Numbered from the stretch's first letter, positions 22,236-34,634 are shown. The stretch is DNA of 64,000 nt from Otatea glauca (GCA_036346275.1 CM070727.1:1479760-1543759), one strand, 5' to 3'. Translations and numbers: made by a program. The notes: generated from the letters alone by a model not told the origin.

Positions 22236-22990
22236 GCCTGAAACCTGTCGTAACTTGTTGAAAATTTTGCGTAAAACTTATCAGATTTTGTGAAAACTCA
22301 TTGTTTGAAACTTACGGTTCCAAAATCTGAAACTAGTTGAATAGTTGGTTCTAAATCTTCTAAAAAAGTATAAAACTCGCTAAAACATGAAACGTTTCAA
22401 AACATTCTCTTGAAACTTATTGAAACTGTATCAAACTTGTTGCTTGTTCGAATTTTTACGAACAGAGCAGTGCTTCAATGCATTCCCTCCCAATACAAGT
22501 TGCACAAATCTTGAAACAAACGAAGGGGTAAGTAATCACTATCTAACATTCATTAATGCTTTAACATTTGTGCAACTGTCAAAAAGAAAATCATGAAAGC
22601 ACCTCTCGAATGAACATTGTTGAAATATACAGAAATCTTCTATCGAAACTTTCTTGAAACTTCAACTTTTAAACCTGAAACTTTGAGAAAACTCACTTTT
22701 TAATCAAGTTTAATATTTTTAGACCCATTAAAAACACTCTAAAAATGCATTGAAATTCTCTTAAACCTAGTGAAACTTGGTGAAACAAGGATTAAAATTT
22801 TGCTTGAATTTTTTAAACTTCCTCGAAACCTTTTCAAACTTGTTTCAATTTGTGAAACTTGTTGAAATTTACTCAAAAGCAATCTTGAAACCTTCTTGAA
22901 ACTTTGATTTTTTTAAAAAATCCGAAACTTCCACGAAACTTAATATAATGTTGAAACTTACGTGAAACATATTGCACCACTGAAACCCAT
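22236..22990 (+). repeat. degenerate TTGAAACTT-type array
   Basis: About 750 bp in which GAAACTTGTTGAAA, TTGAAACTT and related 9-12-base words recur dozens of times at irregular spacing, mostly in one orientation. The stretch at about 22507-22608 (GGGTAAGTAATCAC ... AAAGCACCTCTC) also occurs at about 62097-62196, so it belongs to a dispersed repeat. No coding or terminal repeat structure was found. Confidence 0.65.
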
Positions 22991-25488
22991 GAAAACTTTG
23001 CTATACTGTTGATAGCACTTCCAACGGTATACAATTGTCTAGCTGCACACTACTGATAATCCTATAAATAAAGCTCGGGTCTTGTAATTTTTGGGAGGTG
23101 GCACTATATATCATGTATGCGGTGGGTATACTAAAATCAAAGGAATAGTACTTGTTATCGTGCACTATTAGTCCTAAATATGCCTAAATAATTCAATGTC
23201 GTGCTGTCTAAAAAAACATGTTGTGGAAAGCAAGTGATTTGTGGGCTAGTAGAGAACTAAAATTGGGTTAAAACTTATGAGAACGGGTTGTTGGCATTTG
23301 TAAGAGGAAACGTACAGGAACATGATTGGTTTGGTGATGTCACTGTAGCTAAGTAATATGGGGCTTTATGCGATTTGTGAGTGAACAGCACGAGTGTTAT
23401 TGCTGATCTGTGGGATGGGGAAACTGAGGTATGTAGAATTGTAGATGATAGGACGACTAGTTTGCCGCACGTGTTAGCAACTTAGCATCAGGACTGGAGG
23501 TCTATAAAAATGCTGCGGTTCAGAATTAGCAAATAAACTTTTTTTACATAAATTTTACAGTGTATTATACTCGTAGTATACGGTGAGTAGTAGAAATTAT
23601 ATCTATTCATTAATTTGTTGAGGGCATTTATACTATTCTAATATCGCAGGAAGTATAAATAAATTCTAACTAATTTGATCCATTAGATAGAAAACGGTTC
23701 ATATTGAATTTAGTGTACAGCAAAAGAACTCTTTTTTTTATTAAGGAAGGCATAATCGTCATTCTTGCCGGCATTGGGTGGGTGCGGCCTGTTTTATTTA
23801 TTTTTAAGTAACTTTAGATTTCTTTAGTAACTTTAAATTTTACAGTTTTGTTCTTTTTCGGTGAGTTCTTGGTCGGATTTTATTTACTCTTGATGGGTTT
23901 TATCGGACCGACTCACTTGGATGATGATGGCAACCCTTATGCCAGAAATCGACATCGGGTCGAGACGGGTACAAATAAACCATCTCTTATTTTCTTCCGA
24001 CAAAGAACACCACTACCAAGGCGTAGGTCATACGCATCAATGGAGATCATCGACAATCTACTTCTCATTGCCATATTTCTCAGCAATCAAGACACCATTG
24101 CAAGATAAAGAGTCGATGGCGAGGAAGATAAAGAAGTCCAACATATTTATCGATCCAAAGACTTGATGGTTACACGTTATTCGTCTATTATCTTCAATGT
24201 AAAAGTTGGACACTTGTGTACTGAGTTATTAGTATGAATCAAATGATTTTTGTAAAAAGAAAGGAAGAAAGAAGCTCTGCTTTTTTCTCAACTACCCAAG
24301 AAGTGGTCGATGCTGTACAAGGAGCTAGAGATAGTGGCAATTGGAAGGTACAGGGTCGGCCCCTGTGCAGCTGCTCTCGCCCCCTGTCGCCCTGCGCAGT
24401 ATCTATATATGGCAAGCACCTCCAAGCTCCAAGGCTCCAACTACTTCCAGGGGCTTGGTGATTTTCTCTAAGTCTGGATCTAGCCATCTAGGATTAGCAG
24501 TTCTTGAAAAGGGCGAATTTATCTCATGTTGGGCCTAGATTGGCACATGTTTCTTGGTAGAAATATTTGAGATTGCTCCCGTTTTGATTCTCGAAAAAAA
24601 GAGATTGCTCCTGTTTGTTCTTTGTTGTATGTTTAGATTGAGGGTTTAATGCATAGGATTTACTAACGAGTGATGACAGTGTCAATTTGTGTCTCACGAT
24701 GTTTTGTATTGGGGAGAGAGGTTATCCTGATGTTGATTTATCGAGCATAGGGTCTTTTGTGCAAGAAATTCCCTGATTTGCGCTAAATAGAATTTGATTG
24801 GGGCTCAGGTTTGGGTCTTTACTGGTAATGCTGGATAAGAGTTTGAATTAAGGTATTATTCAAATTTATTCCAATTGTGCGGCTTAGATTTGAATGTCGA
24901 TCTATTCAATTCTAGCTTAAGGTTGATGCTTCTTTCTTAGAATTTGTCCCAGCGAACTGTAGGAGACCTGTTTTTTTGCCAGCAAGCTGCTCCCTTTGAG
25001 TAAATGATTTGGGTTTGTGTGTCTAATTTGCATAGAGCAGCAGCAGCAGCCCGGCGGCGGTCTGCTCCCGTGTGACGAAGATTACAAGATGTGGTTTGCA
25101 AGCATCGAAGATTACAAGATTTTATGGCGTTTTCAAAAATATGATGTTACATTCATTTTTGCAATTTGCATCAATAATTAACTTTGTAATTTCGTGTCCC
25201 TAATTTACGTATACAATTTCATTTTTGTAGGTTTAGATTCTTGTACTGTTGTTGATGAAGATATGATTTGACTCAAATGCACCAAACATTCATCAGTTAG
25301 GTATTAATTTTTGTACTGCTCCACTACGCTATATTGTTTTTGACATATTTTTATCTATTTTGCTATATCGTTAAGCATGAAGTTCAAATTTATGTTTAAT
25401 TGTGCATTTGTGTAGTATTTTTTGTTGTAGCTCGGTATGAATAATATTTAACGTTAATTATTGCCGTTTAGTTTTCCGCCAGAATTAT
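22991..25488. other. intergenic, AT-rich, no recognised gene
   Basis: Only short ORFs. A short (AGC)n/GGCGG patch lies at about 25037-25065. No transposon ends or RNA genes could be supported. Confidence 0.45.
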
Positions 25489-26586
25489 TGTTGGAAAAAT
25501 TAAGAATTTTCTCAATATTTTAATCCACATAATTATGTAAATCATGATTAAACAATGACGCAATTTTAGTTCAAAGTCAAAGGAACTAGATAACAAAATA
25601 TCTATCTCATACGCAAAGACTAATGAACAAGAAATCAACATGATTAAAACACGGTATAAGTTAATATACCCTTGAGCCGGTGCCACCGTTGGCATAGGCG
25701 CAGGCGGAACATTCTCGTTCGCCATGACGGTCGGAGTAGACGATCACAAGTTGTCGCAGTGAAGCCTTGGTGCAGTGGAGAGGTCGTCGCAGTGAAGCCT
25801 TGGTGCAGTGCAGATGTGTTTCCAGAAACACCGACACTCGAGCAGTCGCATGATACGCTCCCCAAAAACCTTATCGGCCTTCTATCTCGAGCAAGATCTC
25901 AAGAAGGGCGAGGTTCCGGAGGCCTGCTCCCTCCGCTACTTGTGCGCGCAAGAAAACGGAGTCGGGAATGCAAAGACAGCAGCAGCTACGATTGATGGAG
26001 TATTGTGTGAGAGTTCTGCAGGTGTAGAAAAGTACAGTCGTTGCTCTCCTTATATAGCCTCGCGACATGCAACGGGCAGAACAGCCATTACCAGCCATCA
26101 ACTCATGTAACCGTTACCAGTAACCAACGATCATTATGAGCTAGCCATCAACCACGTCCGTTCACTGGTAATCGGCGGCGATTCTTGGTCACATTGATCA
26201 CTGCGGTTACTGGTCATATTGATCACTGCAGTTACTGGTCACATTGATCACTGAAACGGCAAAAACAAACCGCTCTCGCCTAGCACATCACGTCCGGACT
26301 GGCCTGCGCCGCGCACGTGCACGTGCACATCACGTCTCGACTCGCACACGCACACGCACACGACACGCCACGCCTCGGTTCGGCTCGGCGCGTGCGCGTG
26401 TGTGGCACATCCTTTACCCTTTTCCACCTTGCTAATTGAGAGACACACAACTCAACTATTTAAGTTGGTCAAACCTTCTCTCAATTACCCATATGGTACT
26501 AAACCAATTTCATGACTCCTAGTATTTAATGGGCCTTTTGGAATTTCTATTAAATTAATTATGGGCCATCCCATAATAATCTACCA
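25489..26586 (-). repeat. 3' LTR of Copia-B
   Basis: 1098 bp. Holds three copies of a unit of about 27 bp, TGGTCA(C/T)ATTGATCACTG (26188-26255), where the other LTR has one; this explains part of the length difference. Also contains the same small MANENVPPAP coding start as the 5' LTR. Confidence 0.9.
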
Positions 26587-26602
26587 ATCCCCACCAAATT
26601 TC

Positions 26603-27130
26603 AAAGGCACATTTGAAATACTCTCAGTTCCAATGTAGTTTGATATACCAGTGTTTTGATGGAGACTGTTAAGTTGAACTTCCATCTAGAACAATGGTTA
26701 CACTCATCCACAACTGAACAATGGACTATGCCTTGAATTGACAGTTTTGTGCGAACAAGTCTCACCAAAGTCCTTTACTGATACTAGGCTGCTAAATGTA
26801 TCCCCTCGGTTTGGAGCTTATAAGTCATACTCCTTGGCCTTTCATGAGCCTCTAGAGATCACCCAATCTCATAGGCGTGACTAGCGATCGAACTCATATA
26901 AGCGTATTCCTCATAAGATGTTCTGTAGGACAACATCTCTGCTTATCAAAGCCACTCGGAATACATTAAGGTATAACCAACCTGCCATACAGAATAGGAG
27001 AATTATTGCATATCAAACGGAGTGGGCTAAGTACAGAAGCACTCTCCTCTCAGCCAGTCACTAGCTTGTCTCAACATCCTAATTCACAGGATCTCCGATC
27101 AAATAGGATGAGTTACCACTAAGACATGAC
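26603..27130 (-). other. Copia-B 3' untranslated interior
   Basis: Non-coding stretch between the end of RNase H and the purine tract beside the 3' LTR; no feature of its own. Confidence 0.6.
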
Positions 27131-27131
27131 T

Positions 27132-28855
27132 TTATGTGGGTCTCAAGCCCATCTCCCTCGATGCTTCATCTATCACATTCCGTGATAGTCCCTTTGTAAA
27201 AGGGTCTGCCAAGTTTTTAGCCGTCTGGACATAGTCCAACGCTATAACTCCGGAGTTTCTCATTTTCCTGAGAGACTTCAACCGCCTCTTAACGTGCCTT
27301 GATGACTTCATGTTATCCTTAAAACTGTTCACCTTGACAATCACTGTCTGATTGTCACAGTTCAAAAGGATAGCAGGCATCGGTTTCTCAACCACCGGTA
27401 AATCCATCACAAGTTAACGCGACGATCGGCTTCCACGGAGGTCGTATCTAATTTGTGAGTTCGCTTCCATTGTAGACCTCGTTAAGATGGTGCGCTTGCA
27501 AGACTTCAGAAACGACTCCACCACCCAATATGAACACATATCCACTTGTGGTTTTATTTCATCGACATCGGATATCGGTTTGAATCACTATAACCCTCTA
27601 GTACCCTAGGGTACCCGGTGTAGTAAATTCCATAACTTGATGTCCCTTTTAGATAGCGCATTACTCTCTCAAGAGCATGCCAATGATCATCTCTCGGGTT
27701 TGAAACAAACCGGCTTAGTTTGCTCACAGCAAACGAGATATCAGGCCTCGTTGCACTAGCTAAATACATCAGTGAACCAATGATTTGGGAATATCTCAAT
27801 TGATCCTTTGCTATACGTTGGTTCTTTCGTAATAGCACACTTGGATCATACGGTGTTGGAGCAGGTTTGCAATCGCTCTAGCCAAAGCGACTCAACACCT
27901 TTTCCACATAATGGGACTGCTCAAGAGTAATCCCACTATCACCTTCTCTTAACAATTTAATGTTTAATATGACATCCGCTACTCCCAAATCTTTCATTTC
28001 AAAGTTTTCGAACAAAAAGTCCTTGACTTCCTTAATCACATTAAGGTTCGTCCCAAAGATCAGTATGTCATCAACATACAGACACATAATCACTCCTTCA
28101 CCCCCACCATAGCGGTAATACACACATTTGTCAGCTTCATTCACAACAAAGCCGGCAGATGTTAAAGTTCTGTCGAACTTCTTGTACCACTGCTTAGGTG
28201 CTTGCTTAAGGCCATACAAAGACTTCAACAACCTACACACTTTTCCTTCATGACCCTTTACTACAAATCTATCAGGCTGATCCATATAGATTTCCTCTTC
28301 CAAATCTCCATTAAGGAAAGCCGTCTTTACATCCATTTGATGAATGATCAGACCGTAGGAGGCAGCCAAAGATAGTAGTACTCTAATAGTGGTCAATCTG
28401 GCAACAGGTGAATAGTATCAAAGAAGTCCTCGCCTTCTTTCTGGGTATAACCCTTGGCCACAAGCCTTGCCTTGTACTTTTCAATCGTACCATCAGGCCT
28501 CAGCTTTTTCTTGAACACCCACTTACATCCTACAGGTTTACACCCATATGGACGATCAACAACTTCCCAAGTTCCATTGCTCAAGATGGAATTCATCTCA
28601 CTCTGGACCGCTTCCTTCCAATAGTCAGCGTCCTGAGATGAAAGCCTCCTCAATGGTTCTTGGAGTATCATCCACTAGATATACAATGAAGTCATCACCA
28701 AAAGACTTTGTAGTCCTTAGTCTCTTACTCTTACGAGTCACTTCATTGTTCTCATCTATTGGATTTTCCTCAAAAATGGGCTCAATTTGTATAGGAGTGG
28801 AAGGTTTAGGAGAGAAGACAGATTCTTGGCTAGATGAGCTAAGTGTCTCTTTCAT
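27132..28855 (-). pseudogene. Copia-B reverse transcriptase and RNase H
   Basis: Pieces in different frames read in order. The linker and RT start have CKWVFKKKLRPDGTIEKYKA (28393-28671). The RT palm has MDVKTAFLNGDLEEEIYM, LYGLKQAPKQW and CLYVDDILIFG (27878-28396), where YVDD is the catalytic motif. The connection has GSLMYLASATRPDISFAV (27554-27838), and the RNase H end has CDNQTVIVKVNS and ADPFTKGLSRNVI (27132-27410). At least three frame breaks separate them. Confidence 0.9.
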
Positions 28856-29092
28856 AGGGAATAAGTCCTAAAAGAATATGGCATCATTGGACTCAGAAAT
28901 TGTACCTTCACTCATATCAGGTACTCCGGATTTCACTATTAAGAACCTATATGCAACGCTGTAAAAAGCATAACCAATAAAGACACAATCAACAGTTTTT
29001 GGTCCAAGTTTACATTTCTTTGGGATAGGCACATTGACTTTAGCCAAACAGCCTCAAGTACGTAAATAAGAGAAATTTAATCTTTTCCTCTC

Positions 29093-29572
29093 TCATTCTT
29101 CGAATGGTGTGATTTCTTTATTCTTTGTAGGAACCCTGTTTAGGACATGACAAGCAGTCAATATAGCCTCACCCCACCATTCCTTGGAAAGTCCCGCTGT
29201 TTCTAACATGGCGTTAACCATCTCAGTTAGAGTACGGTTCTTTCTTTTGGCAACCCCGTTTGATTGGGGCGAATAGGGAGGCGTCCTCTCATGGATTATT
29301 CCATATTCCTCGCAGAATAAATTAAACTCATTAGAAAAGTATTCTCCACCACGATCTGACCTAACCCGTTTGATTTTTCTCTCAAGTTGGTTCTCAGCTT
29401 CAGCTTTATAGATCTTAAAATAGTGAAAAGCCTCATCTTTTGACTTTAATAAATACACATAGCAATATCTAGTAGAATCATCAATCAAAGTCATGAAATA
29501 CCTCTTACCACCCTTTGTCAACTCCCCGTTCATCTCGCATAAATCGGTATGAACTAGTTCTAACGGTGCCAT
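29093..29572 (-). pseudogene. Copia-B integrase core
   Basis: Integrase catalytic core on the minus strand: LVHTDLCEM, FMTLIDDSTRYCYVYLL, the DRGGEYFSNEF region and PYSPQSNGVAKRKNRTL carry the D, D and E positions of the family. A further stretch of integrase finger sequence (SKCQVCVQSKQPRKP) lies upstream at 29590-29690, cut off by stops. It normally inserts the cDNA; here it is separated by stops from gag and RT. Confidence 0.9.
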
Positions 29573-29727
29573 TTTCTCGCCTCAGCTGCCTTGTGAGGCT
29601 TGCGAGGTTGCTTAGATTGCACACACACTTGACACTTAGAACCTTTGACTTGGGTAAATTTTGGGATTAAATTCATACTGGCTAACCGCATCATGCAACC
29701 AAGATTAATATGACAAAGTCGTGAATG

Positions 29728-31283
29728 CTAAACATCAGTCTCATGATTACAAACATGATTCACAATTTTATTCATGTCCATCAAAGACAAGCGGAACAAG
29801 CCTCCGCTCTCATAGCCTTTTCCAATAAAAGTTCCAATTTTAGAAACAACACATTTATTGTATTCAAAAACTAGCTTAAAACCATCTCTACACAATAGAG
29901 ACCCGCTGACAAGGTTTTTATTTATCACGGGCACGTGATGTACGTTCCTCAGTCGCACGACTTTTCCTGAAGTAAACTTCAAGTCAACTGTGCCGACTCC
30001 ACGTACAAATGCCTGCGACCCATTCCCCATCAACACGGAGGAAGCCTCTGTGACCTGGTAAGAAGAGAATAAGGATCTGTCAGCACAAACATGTATATTG
30101 GCTCCCGTGTCAATCCACCAATCAGGTGAACGACATACTGATAGAACTGTAGGTATTGAAACATACCCGGATGTTCTCTCCTCAGTATTGCCAATAACAA
30201 AGCTGGCGGACTTTTTCTGCTCATTGTCTTTACGATCAGGATAATCCTTTGCCCAATGATCAGTACCATTACAGACGAAGCAGTTTCCCTTTCCTTTATT
30301 CTTCTTCTTCTTGAAGCTAGTAGTTTGAGCGGCCTTGTTCTTGTTCTCAGGCATTTCAGACTTATTTTTATTATTCTTGTTGAATTGAAAGGTTTTCTTT
30401 TGTACCACATTGGCACTAGAACTTTCTTTCCCACGTATATCTTTTGCTCTCGCTTTCTCCTCAACATCTAGAGACCCAATGAGACCAGCAACGCTGAACT
30501 CTTGTCTCTTGTGTTTTAGAGTAGTGGCAAAATTCCTCCAAGAAGGTGGCAGCTTCGCAATGATGCATCCCGCCACAAACTTGTCGGGCAATGCACATGT
30601 AAAATTCTCAAGTTCTTTCGCAAAGGCTTGAACCTCATGAACCTGTTCTACTACAGAATGGTCATCAACCATCTTGTAGTCATGAAACTGCTCCATGACA
30701 TAGAGTTCACTACCCGCATCAGAGACTCCGAATTTTGCCTCAAGTGCATCCCATATTTCTTTACCACTTGGCAAAATCATATACACATCAACAAGGTTTT
30801 CTCCCAAAACGCTAATCACGGCGCCTCTAAACAAGTTATCCTCAGCCGCGAAGGCACTCTCCTGCTCAGGAGAGAGCCCACCTTCAGACTGTGGCTTGCC
30901 TTGCGCAACATGATATACGTTCATGGCAGTCAACCACAGTACCATCTTGGCGCGCCAACGCTTGTAATTTGCGCCGTCAAATACAGTTGGCTTAAGTGCG
31001 GCAGCGAAACCAGTAGTTGTAAAATTCCTAGGATAAGGTTTTTGGATTGTTGGAAAAATTAGGAATTTTCTCAATATTTTAATCCACAGAATTATGTAAA
31101 TCATGATTAAACAATGACGCAATTTTAGTTCAAAGTCAAAGGAACTAGATAACAAAATATCTATCTCATACGCAAAGACTAATGAACAAGAAATCAACAT
31201 GATTAAAACACGGTATAAGTTAATATACCCTTGAGCCGGTGCCACCGTTGGCACAGGCGCAGGCGGAACATTCTCGTTCGCCA
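29728..31283 (-). pseudogene. Copia-B gag and protease
   Basis: One open frame from the LTR start codon (31283) to a stop at 29728. After a hydrophobic, intron-like stretch the gag domain begins at about 31015 (FAAALKPTVFDGANYKRW). It continues with LPPSWRNFATTLKHKRQEF and LDVEEKARAKD, a lysine-rich region, and a zinc knuckle CFVCNGTDHWAKDY in which the last cysteine is tyrosine. The protease follows with WWIDTGANIHVCADRSLFSSY, where DTGA is the active-site motif. The frame stops before the integrase. Gag forms the particle and protease matures it. The knuckle change and the early stop argue that it is inactive. Confidence 0.88.
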
Positions 31284-32029
31284 TGACGGCGGAGTAGACG
31301 ATCACAAGTTGTCGCAGTGAAGCCTTGGTGCAGTGGAGAGGTCGTCGCAGTGAAGCCTTGGTGCAGTGCAGATGCGTTTCCAGAAACACCGACACTCGAG
31401 CAGTCGCGTGATACGCTCCCCAAAAACCTTATCGGACTTCTATCTCGAGCAAGATCTCAAGAAGGGCGAGGTTCCGGAGGCCTGCTCCCTCCGCAACTTG
31501 TGCGCGCAAGAAAACGGAGTCGGTAATGCAAAAACAGCAGCAGCTACGATGGATGGAGTATTGTGTGAGAGTTCTGCAGGTGTAGAAAAGCACAATCGTT
31601 GCTCTCCTTATATAGCCTCGCAACATGCAGCAGGCGAGCGACCATTACGACCATCAACTCATGTAACCGTTACGATGGCAAGCGATCATTATGAGCCGAC
31701 CATCAACCACGTCCGTTGTAATGGCGGCGGCATCTGGTCACATTGATCACTGAAACGGCAAAAACAAACCGCTCCCGCCCAGCACATCCGGACTGGCCTG
31801 CGCACGTCTCGACTCGCACACGGCTCGGCTCGGCGCGCGCGCGTGTGGCACAACCTTTACCCTTTTCCGCCTTGCTAATTGAGAGACACACAACTCAACT
31901 ATTTAAGTTGGTCAAACCTTCTCTCAATTACCCATATGGTACTAAACCAATTTCATGACTCATAGTATTTAATGGGCCTTTTGGAATTTCTATTAAATTA
32001 ATTATGGGCCATCCCATAATAATCTAACA
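31048..32029 (-). repeat. 5' LTR of Copia-B
   Basis: 982 bp. Near its downstream end on the minus strand (31230-31283) it carries an ATG opening MANENVPPAPVPTVAPAQG, followed directly by a donor-like GG|GTATAT, which suggests a coding first exon within the LTR. Confidence 0.9.
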
Positions 32030-32162
32030 GGCAGCGCATGGGCCGGTCACCGCCGAGGGCGTCAGGAGGCTCGGCATCGAGGTGGAGGTCGTGAGCTCCA
32101 GGTTTAGCAGCTTCCATGGCGTTCTTGATGCTCTTGCTGCAGCATTTGTTCCCCAAAAATAG
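32030..32162 (+). pseudogene. C-terminal exon fragment resembling uroporphyrinogen-III synthase
   Basis: Directly after the LTR end the + strand reads HGPVTAEGVRRLGIEVEVV followed by SFHGVLDALAAAFVPQK and a TAG stop (32160-32162). The 'GPVTAEG...G.EV.VV...S..GVLDAL' pattern resembles the end of the HemD/UROS fold, whose enzyme closes the tetrapyrrole ring in plastids for chlorophyll and haem. No upstream exon is visible to the left of the retrotransposon at 25489. The fragment probably marks a gene truncated by the insertion and rearrangement, or a transduced piece. The family call is from memory of a short segment and could be wrong. Confidence 0.45.
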
Positions 32163-32655
32163 TGTAATAATAATTGGATGATTCCACTTCACATTGTTGC
32201 TTGCGATTGCGAGTTGCGACATGAAGGAAACCCACATTTTCTTTGAGAGTGGAGAGTAAAGCGGGAAAACAAATGTTAATCATTCGTTTGGTTGCTCTTG
32301 CAAGTATGCAACAGAGGATCTGAATAGCCGACAAGTTAAACTCGCAGCAAGAGGATCGCTTCATGGACTGTCTTTGCGCTCAATCTGCAATCAAGATGAA
32401 GAAATGGCGACATACGTATCTCAGCATACGACACTGGCGCCACTTTGCTAGATAAGTCTGCCCAGGGGTCACAGTACGGGTCATCACCCCAATCAGGCAC
32501 ATAAGAACACAAAGAATCCGATAGTACTTCTTCTCCTCAGTCGTATCTCTTGGTGTGTGCATGCTATGACGAATAATCTCTGTCTCTCCTTATGTAGGCT
32601 GAGAAAGTATAGAATATAGGACCAAATTAACTAATCTATCTATCTATCTATTAAT
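32163..32655. other. flank with dispersed repeat segment
   Basis: About 32495-32600 (GGCACATAAGAACACAAAGA ... CTGTCTCTCCTTATGTA) recurs in the same orientation at about 42488-42592. A (TCTA)n microsatellite lies at about 32630-32652. No gene was seen. Confidence 0.55.
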
Positions 32656-32870
32656 TATTGGGATTAATTCTGAATTAATTCAATGGAAGAAGTCAAAGGG
32701 GTGTTGAGTTGAGGGTATAGTCTGTAATACCATATTGCTTAGCTAGGTGGAGTGTAACCAACTTATAAGGGGAGCTCATGCATGGACTCTAGTATGAGTT
32801 GGTAGCAAGTCTAGAGGTGCATATGATTGGCTATGTTAGGCTATGTACACGCACGCATATATCGTGTGAG
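32656..32870 (+). repeat. truncated LTR of Copia-C
   Basis: Matches the start of the LTR at 33572 (GGATTAATTCTGAATTAATTC, CTTAGCTAGGTGGAGTG, GACTCTAGTATGAGTTGGT) and stops after TATATCGTGTG. The first bases are altered (TATTGG for TGTTGG). Confidence 0.85.
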
Positions 32871-32879
32871 CTCTTGTTG

Positions 32880-33053
32880 AACTTGTTGATGTTTGAAAAA
32901 CCAATACCGGCTATTCTTTTGTACTGTGATAACCAAACTGTGATCGCGGACCCTTTTACGAAGGGACTATCACGTGCAGTGATAGATGGAGCATCGAGGG
33001 AAATTGGTTTGACCCACCTGAGTTGCTCCACAATGAGAACCCATCCTATATGA
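32880..33053 (+). pseudogene. Copia-C RNase H remnant with internal deletion
   Basis: Encodes KPIPAILLYCDNQTVI joined directly to ADPFTKGLSRAVIDGASREI. In Copia-B about 40 residues separate these motifs, so an internal in-frame deletion has occurred. The 3' untranslated region follows to the purine tract at 33561-33571. Confidence 0.85.
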
Positions 33054-33571
33054 ACGGAGATTCCATGAATTAGGTGATGGGAAAAACAAACTGTTGGGGT
33101 AACTAGAGAGTACATTCATAACTACATTTTCCCGTTAGGAGCTGCATACTCTCAAGTACTGCATGGGAGGATGACTTTTATGTCTTAATGTGTTCTGAGG
33201 CCTATTTTTATGGCGAGGTACTATCCTGCAGAGTACACTCGAAAGAACACACCTATGTGAGCTAGATTGTGAGGTCGCAGTATATGAGATTTGGGTAATC
33301 TCTAATAAGCTCACGAGAGGGCACGGGAGCATGATCGTAACGCTCCAAATCATAGGCATGGCTCAAGGCGGCTTAGTATCGGTGATGCTTTCAAGTGAAC
33401 CTTGCTTGCACAAGATTGGCAATTCAAGGCTTCAGCTATTACATAGTTGTAAGTAAGTGGATCTTGCTGTGCTAGGTGTAGCTCAATCCGGGACGAATCT
33501 ATACTGTAAAACCAGTATATTAAAAGTATTGGGAAGCTTTTTCTTGCAGACTTTGACTTCTTGGTGGGGAT

Positions 33572-34634
33572 TGTTGGAATTAATTTTGAATTAATTCAAT
33601 GGAAGAAGTCAAAGGGGTATTGAGTTAATGGTATGATCTTTAGTATCATAATGCTTAGCTAGGTGGAGTGCAACCAACTTATAAGGGAAGCTTATGCATG
33701 GACTCTAGTATGAGTTGGTGGCAAGGCTAGAGGTATACATGGTTGGCTATGTTAGGCTATGTACACACATGCACTCATGCGCGCGCGTATATCGTGTGTT
33801 TATCGTGTGACTTATGACTTACGATGACGCGCGACCGTGACCGAGACTTGCTAAGTGTACTTAACCTTTTGTCATGTGTATTGGCTATGCCACATCACCT
33901 TACACCTCGACTATTGACGTGGCACCGCGGACTCAGGGAGACGCACATTTTCGTGCGGTTAGTCCGTTCACCCGCCTTGCGAGATTCCAGGGGGCGGTTC
34001 CTGGAATTGTGGCAGTTCGGTTGTTTTTTCGTGAGGCGGTTTTCGGTTCGTAGTTTCTTAAGGGAGACGTCCCTGTTCGTGAGAGAAGACGCGACAAAAA
34101 TCCATCTCGTTCTCTTTGGTAATCTCTGCTTCCTCAGTGAGAGAAGACGCGATAAAAATACAACCTTTGGAGCCATTCCATCCCTTCGTCCGTCGTGCAA
34201 CGGGCGTGAGGGAGAGCAATATCTCCGATCCGACACCGGCCATTTGACGCCCTGCACGGGAGACCGGCGATCAGGTTTCTGGGAAGTGCCACACCGCGCG
34301 ACTGCTCGTCTTCATCTTCGACCAATTCATCGCTTCTGCGCAACTTTTGTTCTTCATCAAGCTCGTAGTGAGTATTCTGGACTAAGTTGTTCTTGATCCA
34401 AGTGGTTCTTTTTGTGATTAGATCTATTGAGAATGCATGCTGCTATGATAGTTTTCTTTACATTTATGTATCTTTTGGGCTATCTATCATATGTAGCCAT
34501 GTTTTCTTTACTAGCATATTTTGTCAATCTGCTGGCTGCTAGTAACCATGATGTAGACGCAATGTTTAACTTCATGTTGTTGTTGCGTATCTTTGGAATT
34601 AAATTAATGCTATGCCATGTTAATTTTCCAACAA
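33572..34634 (+). repeat. complete LTR of Copia-C
   Basis: 1063 bp, TG...CA, purine tract immediately before it and gag 28 bp after it. Near its end GTA|GTGAGTATTC (34367-34377) is a strong donor-like site; an AG acceptor (TTCTTAG) lies just before the gag ATG at 34650. Confidence 0.85.

Larger units (their letters stand above)
25489..32029 (-). mobile_element. Ty1/copia LTR retrotransposon, full-length but broken (Copia-B)
   Basis: LTRs at 25489-26586 and 31048-32029 share their sequence end to end (TGTTGGAAAAATTA at the low-coordinate side, ATAATCTA(A/C)CA at the high side). A purine tract (GGTGGGGAT on the minus strand) abuts the 3' LTR at 26587. Minus-strand frames give gag-protease, integrase, RT and RNase H in copia order. 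Multiple stops and shifts are present. No TGGTATCAGAGC-like primer site follows the 5' LTR. The outer 5-bp flanks differ (ATTAT against GGCAG), so no target duplication survives: one flank has been rearranged, or the two LTRs come from different insertions. Confidence 0.93.

Noticed and set aside
33824..34396. 190-codon + ORF
   Set aside because: Lies wholly inside the Copia-C LTR leader; no protein motif and no counterpart in the partial LTR.
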